DNA of 64,000 bases from Polynucleobacter sp. MWH-Jannik1A5 (GCF_018881795.1 NZ_JACVPQ010000001.1:62001-126000), one strand, 5' to 3'; shown: positions 29,944-39,777, counted from the stretch's first letter. The notes: generated from the sequence alone by a model not told the origin. Numbers and translations: made by a program.

Positions 29944-31661
29944 CTACAAACATCCTTCAAATTTGATACATCTGGCATAGCAGCTGGAGTGGCAATTAAA
30001 TACTCATTTACAAACAGATGTTTGCCAATATTTCCAGCCAACATCTCTGCAATCTCTTCGTTAGAGTGGCGTGCCCTCATCTCCATTCGCTTCCCAATAA
30101 TCTGACAGGATTCACATAGCGTAGGCGCAATACCAAGAGGCGACTGTACCGCAACCAGAGGATAAGCGGCGGATAGGCCTGAAACATCTCCAGCATCTTT
30201 GGCTAAGTAGCCATGCAATTTAGCGCCTGGCAAGAGCAGACGGTACTCTTCGTCCTTGGCGCGGTAATCACAAGGAATCCAAACATCCTTGCTTTGTAAC
30301 TGGGTGATGGTCTCAGCAGAGTAGCGCCCCAAACCCCCCTCTAAGGGAGCAAGACTACTGGTCAACGCGCAATAGACTAGAAAACAGGCGGCCAATGCCA
30401 GTGTTTTAGTTTGGCTACATTTAAACAAACCAACCAATATTGCCAGCAAGCTTCCCGCCATCAAGATCCAATGACTATAGGAATAGGCCCACTGACCTGC
30501 ATCACTCATGAAATTGGAAAACTGCAGATTGCCACCAATCCAGAGCAAAAGTGATATCACCAGCAATTGCAAGAGTAAGGCAATCCGAAATCCCCACAAG
30601 GGCAACTTATCCCAATACAAAGCAATCAATGCAGCAAATGCTGGCATCACAGGCAGCAGATAGCGACCTGAGCGCTGACTAGGCAAACTAAACACAATCA
30701 AGAATGCCACAACCAATAACAACAAGAGAACTTCTTCCAGACTGAGAAAACGACGCGTACGCCAGCATTGCATCAAAGTAGATATCAGAACAAAGCTGAA
30801 TAAACCAGCATTTGCAATAGTAGTCAGTAATAGCAACCAGATGCTGTCGCCACCACGAAGTAAATCCATGATGTAGCTCGATTGACGGGCAGCAAACTTG
30901 CCTGCGTTTTCTCCAAGGACAAACTCCTGCCAGATCGCCTCAGGGTATGGGTCTAGGGCAAACCATAAGGCGAATACTCCCAAGGCAAGTACAGCCATCA
31001 AGATTAGCTTGTAAAGATCCCGAATCACTACTTGAGGAATACTCCACTGCCGCCAACGCCAGTAGTAAAGACCCATGGCAAATGAAGCAGGAATAATATA
31101 CGCAAACGACTTTGCAAATAATGCCAAACCAAAACACACCCCCGCCATCAGCGGAAAAAAGAATCTCGATTCAAAAGCGCTCTTACCCCAATATAAGATT
31201 GCCAAAAATGGGAGCGATATCCAAAACACTTCAGGAGGGTCAGCTAGGAATGGACGGCCATAGCGATATGTCGCAAAAAAAGAGAGCCAGACTACCGCTG
31301 CCAATAATCCCGTTTGTGTTTTGCCACTAAACCGACGCACTGCCAAAAACAGGAAGAAAGCAGTTAAGCCGGTATATAAAACGCTAGGCCAACGCAAATT
31401 AGCTAAAGTCCAATCAGACGCCCAATAGGTGCTAGCAATACCCTGCCAAAAAATAAGCGGGGGCTTGGTATTTTTAATGCCATCCATTTCAGACTGTAGC
31501 GGTAACCAATGCCCCGCATCAGCTGTCATCCGCACAATATGCATGTAGGGATATTCGTCACCATTTTTAGGGGCAAAACGACTATCTAAGCCGTAAAGAT
31601 AGGTAAATACACCTAAAAGGAGAATTAATACGGCAGAACGGTAAGAAAATGAGCCACGCAT
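29940..31661 (-). CDS. ArnT/PMT-like glycosyltransferase family 39 protein
   Basis: GT39/83-type integral membrane transferases move sugars from polyprenyl-phosphate carriers to lipid A, proteins or other acceptors on the periplasmic face. The 573 residues have an N-terminal transmembrane helix, the acidic GDEYPYMHIVRMTADAGHW loop with the catalytic Asp-Glu pair, and about eleven further hydrophobic segments (KTKPPLIFWQGIAS is the ArnT-like second motif). A soluble C-terminal part starts at about 460. It is the first gene of a three-gene overlapping operon. Acceptor and donor are unknown. Confidence 0.87.
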   Translation of the reverse strand: MRGSFSYRSAVLILLLGVFTYLYGLDSRFAPKNGDEYPYMHIVRMTADAGHWLPLQSEMDGIKNTKPPLIFWQGIASTYWASDWTLANLRWPSVLYTGLTAFFLFLAVRRFSGKTQTGLLAAVVWLSFFATYRYGRPFLADPPEVFWISLPFLAILYWGKSAFESRFFFPLMAGVCFGLALFAKSFAYIIPASFAMGLYYWRWRQWSIPQVVIRDLYKLILMAVLALGVFALWFALDPYPEAIWQEFVLGENAGKFAARQSSYIMDLLRGGDSIWLLLLTTIANAGLFSFVLISTLMQCWRTRRFLSLEEVLLLLLVVAFLIVFSLPSQRSGRYLLPVMPAFAALIALYWDKLPLWGFRIALLLQLLVISLLLWIGGNLQFSNFMSDAGQWAYSYSHWILMAGSLLAILVGLFKCSQTKTLALAACFLVYCALTSSLAPLEGGLGRYSAETITQLQSKDVWIPCDYRAKDEEYRLLLPGAKLHGYLAKDAGDVSGLSAAYPLVAVQSPLGIAPTLCESCQIIGKRMEMRARHSNEEIAEMLAGNIGKHLFVNEYLIATPAAMPDVSNLKDVCR

Positions 31662-31842
31662 ATCTATAGTTTATAGGGCTTATAGGAAATCCCTGGAAAA
31701 CTGCTGATGGCTATATTTTTGAATGAGCTTATGAAAAACGAATCTGATGTGAATATCCATTTTCAAGACTTTCTTGATTAAGATATCAACAAACGAATTT
31801 GCAATTTATTACTAAGAAATAATCCGAACGGAGAACTACTAT

Positions 31843-32175
31843 ATGCGAGCAAGGTATTTAAAACCCGCAATCCTAGCATCTATTTATATTGGCGTTAGCC
31901 ACTGGAGTGGCACTGCCCTCGCCCAAAATGCAGACGCCAGCAATCTTTACAAACGTGGCCTTGCAGCCACTTGCGCCAATTGTCACGGAACGGATGGCAA
32001 AGGTGTAGTTGATGGCGGTATGCCATTAATTAATAACCTCACCAGCGAACAAATTCTGACTCAAATGAAAGCATTTAAGTCTGGCGCACGTGAAGGCACC
32101 ATCATGCCGCAGTTAGCTAAAGGCTATACCGACGAGCAACTCGAAACCATCGCCAATCAACTTGGCAAGAAATAA
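31843..32175 (+). CDS. monohaem c-type cytochrome, sulfide dehydrogenase (FCSD) cytochrome subunit-like
   Basis: This is an exported electron carrier. The 110 residues have a signal peptide (about 1-27, ALAQ) and one haem-binding CANCH at 44-48, with a likely axial Met88 in EGTIMPQLAKG. A GGAG site lies 10 bases before the ATG. The next gene encodes a flavoprotein of the flavocytochrome c sulfide dehydrogenase type, 14 bases downstream, so the pair should form the FccA-FccB complex that oxidises sulfide and passes electrons to cytochrome c. No other sulfur-oxidation gene is in the window. Confidence 0.87.
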   Translation: MRARYLKPAILASIYIGVSHWSGTALAQNADASNLYKRGLAATCANCHGTDGKGVVDGGMPLINNLTSEQILTQMKAFKSGAREGTIMPQLAKGYTDEQLETIANQLGKK

Positions 32176-32189
32176 TAAGGAAGCCCATC

Positions 32190-33464
32190 ATGGATCGTAG
32201 ACACTTTATTGGCCAAGGCGCAGCAGCAATTGGCTTATTGGCTGGCTTCTCTGGACAAGCGCATGCTAATTTACAAAAAGCAGAAATTCTGGTGATTGGT
32301 GGCGGATATGGCGGTGCTACTGCCGCTAAATATCTCCGCCTGTTTTCCAACAACACAGCTAAGGTCACATTGATTGAGCCTAATACCTCTTTCATTTCTT
32401 GCCCAATGTCTAACCTAGTGATTGGTGGTTCACGCACACTGGCTGAAATCACCTCACCATATGACACACTCAGTAAACGTCATGGCATCAAGATTATTCA
32501 AGATAGCGTGAGTAGCATTGATCCAGATAAGAAAATTGTAAAACTGGCCTCTGGCAAAACTTTGCGTTACGACAAAGCGGTTGTATCCCCAGGCGTATCA
32601 CTCAACTTCAAGAGCATTGAAGGTCTTGCACAAGCAAATAAAGATGGCGTTACTCTGCAAGCTTGGAAAGCCGGTCCAGAAACAGTCGCACTTCATAAGC
32701 AAATTGCAGCAATGCGTGAAGGCGGTACTTTTGCCATTAGCATTCCAGAAGCCCCGTATCGCTGCCCTCCTGGACCGTACGAGCGCGCTTGTCAAGTTGC
32801 TAACTACCTTAAGCAGAACAACCCTCGAGGCAAGGTGCTCATTTTGGATGCTAACCAAGACGTTACCTCTAAGGGCGCCTTGTTCAAAAAAGTTTGGGCT
32901 GAGCAGTACGCTGGAATCATTGAGTACCGACCAAAGAGCAATGTGGTTGGCGTAGATGCCAAAACCAGAACACTGAAACTCGAAGTTGAGGATGATGTGA
33001 AGGCGGATGTACTTAATGTCTTGCCACAAATGGCCGCTGGTGAAATCGCCATCAAAACTGGCTTAGCAAACTCTAATGGTCGCTGGGCTAATGTGAACTT
33101 CCTCAATTTTGAATCCACTGCACGTAAAGATATTCACGTACTTGGTGATGCGATTCAGATTGCGCCAGCAATGCCAAAGTCTGGACACATGGCTAACCAG
33201 CATGCCAAAGTAGCTGCTGCAGCGATCGTGGCAGAACTCAGTGGTTGGGAAGTGAACCCTGCGCCAGTGTTAACTAATACTTGCTACAGCTTTGTGAACT
33301 CCAAGGAAGTGGTTCACGTTGCCAGCGTTCATCAATACAACGCAGCTGAGAAGACCTTTAAAACAGTTCCAGGGTCTGGAGGCCTTTCTCCTGCACCTTC
33401 CACATTAGAAGGTGTTTATGCTTGGGGTTGGGCTCACAACATCTGGGCTGATAGCTTAGGCTAA
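32190..33464 (+). CDS. fccB: flavocytochrome c sulfide dehydrogenase flavin subunit-like FAD oxidoreductase
   Basis: FccB is the FAD subunit that oxidises sulfide in the periplasm. The 424 residues start with a Tat-type signal (MDRRHFIGQGAAAIG, cleavage near AHA). The FAD dinucleotide motif ILVIGGGYGGATAAKYLR follows, and the redox-relevant cysteines appear in FISCPMSN, YRCPPGPYERACQ and NTCYSF. The C-terminal FCSD flavin-binding segment is present to AWGWAHNIWAD. The close cytochrome partner upstream supports the call; a SoxF-type role is the alternative. Confidence 0.88.
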   Translation: MDRRHFIGQGAAAIGLLAGFSGQAHANLQKAEILVIGGGYGGATAAKYLRLFSNNTAKVTLIEPNTSFISCPMSNLVIGGSRTLAEITSPYDTLSKRHGIKIIQDSVSSIDPDKKIVKLASGKTLRYDKAVVSPGVSLNFKSIEGLAQANKDGVTLQAWKAGPETVALHKQIAAMREGGTFAISIPEAPYRCPPGPYERACQVANYLKQNNPRGKVLILDANQDVTSKGALFKKVWAEQYAGIIEYRPKSNVVGVDAKTRTLKLEVEDDVKADVLNVLPQMAAGEIAIKTGLANSNGRWANVNFLNFESTARKDIHVLGDAIQIAPAMPKSGHMANQHAKVAAAAIVAELSGWEVNPAPVLTNTCYSFVNSKEVVHVASVHQYNAAEKTFKTVPGSGGLSPAPSTLEGVYAWGWAHNIWADSLG

Positions 33465-33481
33465 TAACCTTTGCAGTCAAT

Positions 33482-33509
33482 AAAAAAGAGACCCTCGGGT
33501 CTCTTTTTT
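33482..33509. terminator. bidirectional intrinsic terminator
   Basis: A perfect stem AAAAAAGAGACCC/GGGTCTCTTTTTT (33482-33494 with 33497-33509) has T tracts both ways. It lies between the convergent fccB-like gene and the DUF3422 gene. Confidence 0.9.
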
Positions 33510-33524
33510 ATTTCATCAGCGCAT

Positions 33525-34862
33525 TTAAACTTTCAGCCTACGCCGTCTACGCCGACTAATGATTAAGAATGTAATAGCGATGATAGGAGCAGCTATAGCG
33601 GCAACAATCTCAGGATGAATAGCAAGACCTACTTCTTTTCCACCCTTCATGATGTAAACCAATAAACCGACAGCATAGTAAGTCAACACCAGCACCGACA
33701 AGCTCTCCACTGTTTCTTGAAGTCTGAGCTGCAGTCTAGCGCGCTGATCCATACTAGCCAGCAATTTTTGTGTCTGCTGCTCGTTAACAAACTCAATACG
33801 AGTTCTCAGGGTTTGGGTTGTTCTAGAAATACGATCCGACAATTCGCGCAAACGTCTTTGAGTCCAAATGCAAGTACCCATGGCAGGTTGGAAACGTCGA
33901 TCCATAAACTCAGATAATGTTTGCACCCCAGGAATGGATGTCTCATTTAGCTCAAGTAAATTTTTTGAGAGTAATTGGCTATAAGCCTCAGCAGCAGTAA
34001 ATCGCAGCCCATATCCCGAGATCCATTGCTCAATGCGGGAAGCCAGTCGGGAGAGCTCCTCTAGAAATAAGCCATCTTTTTCGGTATTAACGCCAGACTC
34101 AGCCTGTAGCTGAGAGATTTTTTCAGATAAAGCGGCTAACTCGGACTCCGCCTCTCTTAGCGGTAGAGAAAGACTTTTAGCCACAGGGAATGAAACCATG
34201 GCAACCATGCGATAGGTTTCAGCCTCTGCTAAGCCTCTGGCTATACGACCCAATTGTCTTGAACCTAATACATCATGCGGAATAAAGAAGGAAATAAAGC
34301 CGTCTTGCTCTAGCTGTAAGTCAGTCCATAACTGCGCTTTTTTGCTCGACAGAATGTAACTACCCAGTACAGTGTTACCGCTAAAAATTTCAGATACTTC
34401 TAGCGCCTCAGTAAATAAAGGGCGATGTTCAAAAACCAAATCTAAGGCAGAAATTCGTTGGCCACCAGACTCAGAAATAGTCGGACATCCCAAATTTTTA
34501 AACAGTAAATTTAGATCTTGCTCAATTTCCAATCTTGACTTGAGCAAAGGCTCCTTAACCTTAGTCTTATTATGAACAATCACTGCAATGGTCGCGAATT
34601 CACCATGCAACTCCCACTTCACCAATACTCTTTCGGGCTCTGGCGCTAAATGGAGCGTCATAAAAGAGTGGTCATCACGACTGGGGGTGCATCCCAAGGC
34701 GCTACTGAGTTTTTGTACCCATGCTATCTGCTGTTGACGAGAAGCGGCATCCAATAAAAAGGATTGTGAAATCACCCTCTCATTTGGCCACAATGGAATG
34801 GGAGGTCGCGCATGAACCTCTTCATGCAATAACGCTCTGGAGGGGTGATCGTATGGTCTCAT
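33525..34862 (-). CDS. DUF3422 family membrane protein
   Basis: The function is unknown. The N-terminus MRPYDHPSRALLHEEVHARP is the family hallmark. The 445 residues form a soluble N-terminal domain, a helical middle with probable coiled coil (about 215-260 and 325-370), and two C-terminal transmembrane segments (about 385-405 and 415-435) before a basic RRRRRRLKV end. DUF3422 is common in alpha- and betaproteobacteria. It follows the TAXI-protein gene on the same strand after 66 bases. Confidence 0.88.
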   Translation of the reverse strand: MRPYDHPSRALLHEEVHARPPIPLWPNERVISQSFLLDAASRQQQIAWVQKLSSALGCTPSRDDHSFMTLHLAPEPERVLVKWELHGEFATIAVIVHNKTKVKEPLLKSRLEIEQDLNLLFKNLGCPTISESGGQRISALDLVFEHRPLFTEALEVSEIFSGNTVLGSYILSSKKAQLWTDLQLEQDGFISFFIPHDVLGSRQLGRIARGLAEAETYRMVAMVSFPVAKSLSLPLREAESELAALSEKISQLQAESGVNTEKDGLFLEELSRLASRIEQWISGYGLRFTAAEAYSQLLSKNLLELNETSIPGVQTLSEFMDRRFQPAMGTCIWTQRRLRELSDRISRTTQTLRTRIEFVNEQQTQKLLASMDQRARLQLRLQETVESLSVLVLTYYAVGLLVYIMKGGKEVGLAIHPEIVAAIAAPIIAITFLIISRRRRRRLKV

Positions 34863-34928
34863 AGCTTATGTAATTTTTTTATTTCTTTAGATCATATACC
34901 CAAGCTATATCGAAACATACCTATGAGC

Positions 34929-36344
34929 CTAAATAGGATCGTTATTGCCACCTAAATCCTCGTAACCATAGGGATGTTCGCCCCTATTCAAGCAATTGCG
35001 CACGTAATCAATGCTGGTACGCAAGGTGTAGTAGTCGCTTGACATGCGTTTGGAGATTTTGATTCTGAGCGCCTGGTACTCAAGTAAGTTCAGTCTTTGC
35101 AGATATTCATCGCGCTGTTCATCATTAAAACCATCAAGCAACTCTTGCTCCAAGGCTTTGAGGGAACCATATAAACGATTGATCTTATTTTGCATCCGCT
35201 TAGTACGATATCCAGGCAGCGATTGCAGGATTGGGTATGCAAGAGCGCAAAATGGCAACAGAATAAAGACCAGTCGATTTATCAGCTCAGCCAACCAAAA
35301 CGGCACATAGGTCGACAACAGTGGGTAGTGATTATTTTCGTAATGTACTGCTATAGGACTATCGGGCAATATCGAATCCTTGAACGAAGGAAATTCTCCA
35401 CGCTCTGAGAAAAATGAACCACGACCATTAATTTCTCGAGCAGCCTCTAGAAAGAGGAATTGAATTGCAGGATGCATCCGATCATCCACCAATAGATTAG
35501 TAGTGGTAGCAAGTAACTTCATATCTTGCGGAGGGAAATTGCGTTCTAGATTAAAAGATCCCTGAGGTACGTCCAAAATATGAAGGTAGGGAATGAGCTT
35601 GACATAGGCCTCGGCGCGCTTAAAGGTGACAACATGCACAGATGGGTCATTAAGCAGCGCCTGTACATTAGGAGCTTCAAAAGCATCAACGATAAAAGCA
35701 CCGTCAATTTTTCCTGCTTGTAGAGCCTTAACTGCTTCTCCTCCAGGTAAATAAACGAACTGTGGAAGATGCTCAAATCCTGATATTTTTAAAATCTTAA
35801 ATGCTTGTGCGTAAGTGCCGCTGCCCTTCACACCAATAGAAAGAGTCTTAGATGAGAAATATTTGAAATTTCCTCTGTGCGCCTCTAGATCGCTATTCTT
35901 CACTTCTGGGCCACGATAAAAAAACCATACTGGATCGTAGGCGATTGCTCCTAGTGATTGGACTCCCTTAACTTCTTTAGCATGAGCCACCCCTGCTTGC
36001 ACAAAGGCAGCCTGAACAGGATCATTGCGATCCGCTAAGCGTTCAATATTTTCTTGCGCCCCTAAGGTCGGCACAAGCTCCAGAGTGACGCCCTTCTTTG
36101 CAAAATATTCTTGGTACTTTTTGCCTAAGGCCTCATAGGATCCGCCGGCAGATCCTGTAGCCAATTGAACATGATTGGGCGGCGGGGGATCAGCATACAA
36201 CCAGATACCCATCAATATTGCCAGTAAGAGAAGTAATAGTGGCCAAGCCTCTTGTAAGAATTGGGTGAAGTCACTCCACTTCTCCTGAGCGCTCTCAGAA
36301 AGACCTAAAAATATTTCCCTAATGTCTTGTTTAAAACTTCCCAT
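34929..36344 (-). CDS. TAXI-family TRAP-type solute-binding protein, membrane-anchored
   Basis: TAXI proteins are periplasmic receptors of TRAP transporters. The 471 residues differ from the simple secreted form: an uncleaved-looking transmembrane segment (about 32-50) precedes the binding domain (LATGSAGGSYEALGKKYQEYF; about 58-340), and a second transmembrane segment (about 355-380) leads to a charged, helical C-terminal region of about 90 residues that would be cytoplasmic. No TRAP membrane subunit is nearby. This arrangement suggests sensing or partnering rather than classical capture; that is inference. Confidence 0.85.
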   Translation of the reverse strand: MGSFKQDIREIFLGLSESAQEKWSDFTQFLQEAWPLLLLLLAILMGIWLYADPPPPNHVQLATGSAGGSYEALGKKYQEYFAKKGVTLELVPTLGAQENIERLADRNDPVQAAFVQAGVAHAKEVKGVQSLGAIAYDPVWFFYRGPEVKNSDLEAHRGNFKYFSSKTLSIGVKGSGTYAQAFKILKISGFEHLPQFVYLPGGEAVKALQAGKIDGAFIVDAFEAPNVQALLNDPSVHVVTFKRAEAYVKLIPYLHILDVPQGSFNLERNFPPQDMKLLATTTNLLVDDRMHPAIQFLFLEAAREINGRGSFFSERGEFPSFKDSILPDSPIAVHYENNHYPLLSTYVPFWLAELINRLVFILLPFCALAYPILQSLPGYRTKRMQNKINRLYGSLKALEQELLDGFNDEQRDEYLQRLNLLEYQALRIKISKRMSSDYYTLRTSIDYVRNCLNRGEHPYGYEDLGGNNDPI

Positions 36345-36430
36345 GCGCTACCGATCAGCAAAATTCATTAAAGCTAATGATAATGTCCTTATACAGATTC
36401 TTTCAATTTGCTTTTGGATACCCTAAAACC

Positions 36431-37132
36431 ATGATAAATCTCAGAAAATCCCAAGATCGTGGCTATGCAGACCACGGCTGGCTTAAAAGCTTTCACTCCT
36501 TTTCATTCGCCGGCTACCATGACCCTCGCTTTATGGGCTGGGGAAACTTGCGCGTGATTAATGAGGATCGTGTTACAGCCGGAATGGGCTTTGGTAAACA
36601 CGGCCATCGCAATATGGAAATTATTAGTTATGTTCTTTCAGGAGAATTGGCGCATCAGGACAGCATAGGCAATATTGAGTCCATTCCCCCAGGCGATGTT
36701 CAGCGCATGAGTGCTGGCAGCGGAGTAACCCATAGCGAGTTCAATCACGCCAAAGATCAAACTACCCATTTTTTGCAAATCTGGATAGAGCCCAACGTTT
36801 CTGAGATTGAGCCTAGCTATGAACAAAAAACAATTCCAGCAATTGAAAAAGAGGGCAAGCTTCGCATCATCGCCTCCCCCACCGGAAATGATGGCGCCTT
36901 GAAACTTCATGCAGATGCCACCATCTATGCGGGACTTTTCAATGGCCCTCAATCCGCAACAATGAAACTTAATCCCAAGAGAAAAGCATATGCCCATCTC
37001 ATCCGCGGAATGCTCACGATCAATGGCCAAAAGTTAGTTGCAGGTGACGCCCTATTCATTGAAGATGAGCCTTCCTTAGAAATAAGTGCTGGAGTCGATG
37101 CAGAAGTACTAATTTTTGACTTGAGTCATTAA
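36431..37132 (+). CDS. pirin family protein (YhhW-like bicupin)
   Basis: Pirins are two-cupin metal proteins; the bacterial YhhW type has quercetinase-like activity in vitro. From the ATG at 36431 the protein has 233 residues and the standard start MINLRKSQDRGYADHGWLKS. Metal ligands are visible as GKHGHRNMEIISYVLSGEL and the later HSEFNH. An in-frame ATG at 36377 would add 18 residues of hydrophobic sequence foreign to the family, so I reject it. It stands alone and divergent from the TAXI gene. Confidence 0.92.
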   Translation: MINLRKSQDRGYADHGWLKSFHSFSFAGYHDPRFMGWGNLRVINEDRVTAGMGFGKHGHRNMEIISYVLSGELAHQDSIGNIESIPPGDVQRMSAGSGVTHSEFNHAKDQTTHFLQIWIEPNVSEIEPSYEQKTIPAIEKEGKLRIIASPTGNDGALKLHADATIYAGLFNGPQSATMKLNPKRKAYAHLIRGMLTINGQKLVAGDALFIEDEPSLEISAGVDAEVLIFDLSH

Positions 37133-37187
37133 ATATCTGACTACTTCGTCATACGATCAGCTCATCCTATTGAAAAGCTTATAGATC

Positions 37188-38735
37188 ATGATTGAAACCT
37201 CTGGAAAGAAACTGGCTGGCCCCATTATTCGCCTACATCCCAATGACAATATTGTTGTTGCGCGAGTAGATATTGGCATTGGTACCGAGGTACCTAGCGA
37301 GAACTTCACAAGCCGCAGCCAAGTGCCAGCAGGTTACAAAATCGCCTCTCAAAAAATACTGAAGGGTGAACCCATTCTCAAGTACAACGTCACCGTAGGA
37401 TTTGCTAATACCGATATTGAAGCCGGTACCATGGTCCATAGTCATAACACTGAGTTTCGTGAGTTTGATCGTGACTATGCTTACGCCAGCGAATACAAGC
37501 CTACAACTCTCTTGCCCGAATCTGAACGCGCTACTTTTCAAGGCTATGTCAGACCCAATGGCAAAGTAGGAACGCGCAATTTCATCGGCATTCTTTCTAC
37601 CGTTAATTGCTCAGCAACAGTTGTGAACAAAATTGCAGATTGGTTTACACCTGAGCGCCTCAAAGAGTTTCCCAACGTAGATGGTGTGGTGGCTTTTAGT
37701 CATGATATTGGCTGCGGCATGGAGATGAGTGGCGAGCCTATGGAACTTCTACGCCGCACGATGGCCGGGTATGCACGGCACCCTAACCTAGCTGCCGCAC
37801 TCATCGTAGGTCTTGGCTGTGAACGCAATCAACTGAAAGGCTTGATGGAGCAAGAAGACCTTACTGAGAATGCTAACTTGCACACTTTTATCATGCAAGA
37901 AACAGGCGGCACTCGCAAAACGATCGAAGCCGGCATTGAAGCAGTAAAAGCATTACTACCTGAGGCAAATAAAGCCAAGCGTGAGACTGTATCCGCAAGT
38001 CATTTATGCGTTGGTCTGCAATGTGGCGGCTCGGATGGCTTTTCTTCCATCACAGCTAACCCAGCTTTAGGGGCTGCGATTGATATTTTGTCCTGTCATG
38101 GTGGCACTGGAATTCTTTCGGAGACGCCAGAAATTTATGGTGTTGAACATACCCTCACCCGCCGTGCAGTTAGCAAAGCCGTAGGCGAAAAACTGATTCA
38201 ACGAATTCGCTGGTGGAAAGATGAGTACTCTGTTGGTAGAGACGTACAAATTAATGGTCAAGTAAGTCCAGGCAACCAAATTGGCGGTTTAGCCAATATC
38301 TTTGAAAAATCACTAGGCTCATCTATGAAGGGCGGTACCGGTCCGCTGATGGAAGTCTATAAGTATGCTGAACCAGTCAAAGCTAAAGGCTTCGTATTTA
38401 TGGATACCCCTGGATTTGACCCAGTTTCTGCGACTGGGCAAATTGCTGGCGGCGCTAACCTGATTGCCTTCACTACAGGTCGCGGGTCTATGTTTGGCTC
38501 TAAGCCTGCACCCTGTATCAAATTAGCCACCAATACCCCGATGTATCAGCGCCTTACCGAGGATATGGATATCAACTGCGGGGAGATTTTGGACGGCACT
38601 GTCTCCGTCCAGGAAATGGGGCAGCGGATATTTGAGTTATTCCTTAGGACCGCCTCAGGCGAACCCTCTAAGAGTGAGCTTCTTGGCCTGGGCGACTATG
38701 AATTTGTTCCCTGGCAAATTGGGGTAATGAGCTAA
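37188..38735 (+). CDS. UxaA family sugar-acid dehydratase (altronate/galactarate dehydratase type)
   Basis: UxaA/GarD enzymes dehydrate aldonic or aldaric acids with an iron centre. The 515 residues have an N-terminal SAF domain (about 10-100, LHPNDNIVVARVDIGIGTEV), the joint motif GYVRPNGKVGTRNF, and the C-terminal catalytic region with SHDIGCGMEM, GLGCERNQ, GLQCGGSDGFSSITANPALG and CHGGTGILSETPE. Single-chain SAF plus catalytic domains match this family's usual length. No sugar-acid regulon surrounds it, so the substrate is open. Confidence 0.88.
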   Translation: MIETSGKKLAGPIIRLHPNDNIVVARVDIGIGTEVPSENFTSRSQVPAGYKIASQKILKGEPILKYNVTVGFANTDIEAGTMVHSHNTEFREFDRDYAYASEYKPTTLLPESERATFQGYVRPNGKVGTRNFIGILSTVNCSATVVNKIADWFTPERLKEFPNVDGVVAFSHDIGCGMEMSGEPMELLRRTMAGYARHPNLAAALIVGLGCERNQLKGLMEQEDLTENANLHTFIMQETGGTRKTIEAGIEAVKALLPEANKAKRETVSASHLCVGLQCGGSDGFSSITANPALGAAIDILSCHGGTGILSETPEIYGVEHTLTRRAVSKAVGEKLIQRIRWWKDEYSVGRDVQINGQVSPGNQIGGLANIFEKSLGSSMKGGTGPLMEVYKYAEPVKAKGFVFMDTPGFDPVSATGQIAGGANLIAFTTGRGSMFGSKPAPCIKLATNTPMYQRLTEDMDINCGEILDGTVSVQEMGQRIFELFLRTASGEPSKSELLGLGDYEFVPWQIGVMS

Positions 38736-38796
38736 GAGAACTGTAGAATTAATCCTATTAGCTCAACCCAGATAGAAACGACACTGAAACAAGCTT

Positions 38797-39777
38797 ATGA
38801 AATTTAGGGATTACTACGAAACTCTTGGCGTTGCTCGCAGCGCTACCGAGGCTGAAATCAAATCAGCCTATCGCAAACTAGCGCGCAAATATCATCCAGA
38901 CGTCAATAAAGAAGCTGGAGCTGAAGAACAGTTCAAACAAATCGGTGAAGCCTACGCCGTTTTAAAGGACACCGAAAAACGGGCGGCCTATGATCGCTTT
39001 GGCGAGAATTGGAAAAACGGTCAAGACTTCACACCTCCTCCTAATTGGAATGAAGGTTTTGAATATTCTGATGCTGGCTATGGTGGCGGTCATCCTGGCT
39101 ATGGTGGCGGCTTCGAGGGTGATCAAAGTGAATTCTTTGAATCTCTTTTTGGCAGAGGTAAGCATCGCCAAGGTGGACGCAGTAGCAACAGTCGTCAGGG
39201 CATGAACTTTAAAGGGCAAGATCATCACGCCAAAATTTTGATTGATCTCGCAGACGCTTACAACGGCGCTAAGCGTACGATTGCCTTGCACATGCCTACA
39301 CAAGATGCGAGTGGTCATGTCAGCACTCAAGAACGTAAGCTAGATGTCAGCATCCCCAAGGGTATTAAAGCCGGACAAAATCTAAGACTTTCTGGCCAAG
39401 GCGGCCCTGGTATGGGCGAAGGTCCTGCCGGTGATCTCTACTTAGAAATCGACTTTCATCCAAACCCCATCTATCGCGTAGACGGTAAGGATGTATTTAT
39501 TGATATTCCACTGGCCCCATGGGAAGCTGCTTTAGGTACGACAGTCAATGTGCCTACCCCAGCAGGCAGCACTCTGGAATTAAAAATCCCAGCAGGAACA
39601 GTAGCAGGTCGCAAGATGCGCCTCAAAGGCAAAGGCATCCCTAGCTCTGAGCCAGGTGATTTATATGTGGTTCCTAGCATTGCCCTGCCACCAGCGCAAA
39701 CCGATGCTCAGAAAGAGGCCTACCAAAACTTTGAGAAGGCTTTTGATTTCAACCCCAGATCTCACTTGAAGGGATGA
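38797..39777 (+). CDS. cbpA: DnaJ-type co-chaperone / curved-DNA-binding protein CbpA
   Basis: CbpA is a DnaJ paralogue that stimulates DnaK and binds curved DNA. The 326 residues have a J domain (1-70) with HPD at 33-35, a Gly-rich linker with GYGGG repeats (about 90-130), and the two C-terminal beta-sandwich domains ([20 protein letters not shown] to the end). It lacks the zinc fingers of DnaJ, as CbpA should. The stop overlaps cbpM by 4 bases. Confidence 0.94.
   Translation: MKFRDYYETLGVARSATEAEIKSAYRKLARKYHPDVNKEAGAEEQFKQIGEAYAVLKDTEKRAAYDRFGENWKNGQDFTPPPNWNEGFEYSDAGYGGGHPGYGGGFEGDQSEFFESLFGRGKHRQGGRSSNSRQGMNFKGQDHHAKILIDLADAYNGAKRTIALHMPTQDASGHVSTQERKLDVSIPKGIKAGQNLRLSGQGGPGMGEGPAGDLYLEIDFHPNPIYRVDGKDVFIDIPLAPWEAALGTTVNVPTPAGSTLELKIPAGTVAGRKMRLKGKGIPSSEPGDLYVVPSIALPPAQTDAQKEAYQNFEKAFDFNPRSHLKG

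Noticed and set aside
31774..31789. TTGAT-N6-ATCAA upstream of the cytochrome gene of the sulfide dehydrogenase pair
   Set aside because: The spacer is six bases, not the four required for FNR/ANR binding, so I do not call it an FNR box.
32598..33118. Minus-strand open frames of over 100 codons opposite the FAD subunit of sulfide dehydrogenase
   Set aside because: They overlap a clearly coding gene completely and have no recognisable motif.
37133..37187. GTCAT-containing repeats before the UxaA-family gene as a Pho box
   Set aside because: Only one half-site resembles CTGTCAT and the partner at 11 bp does not match.
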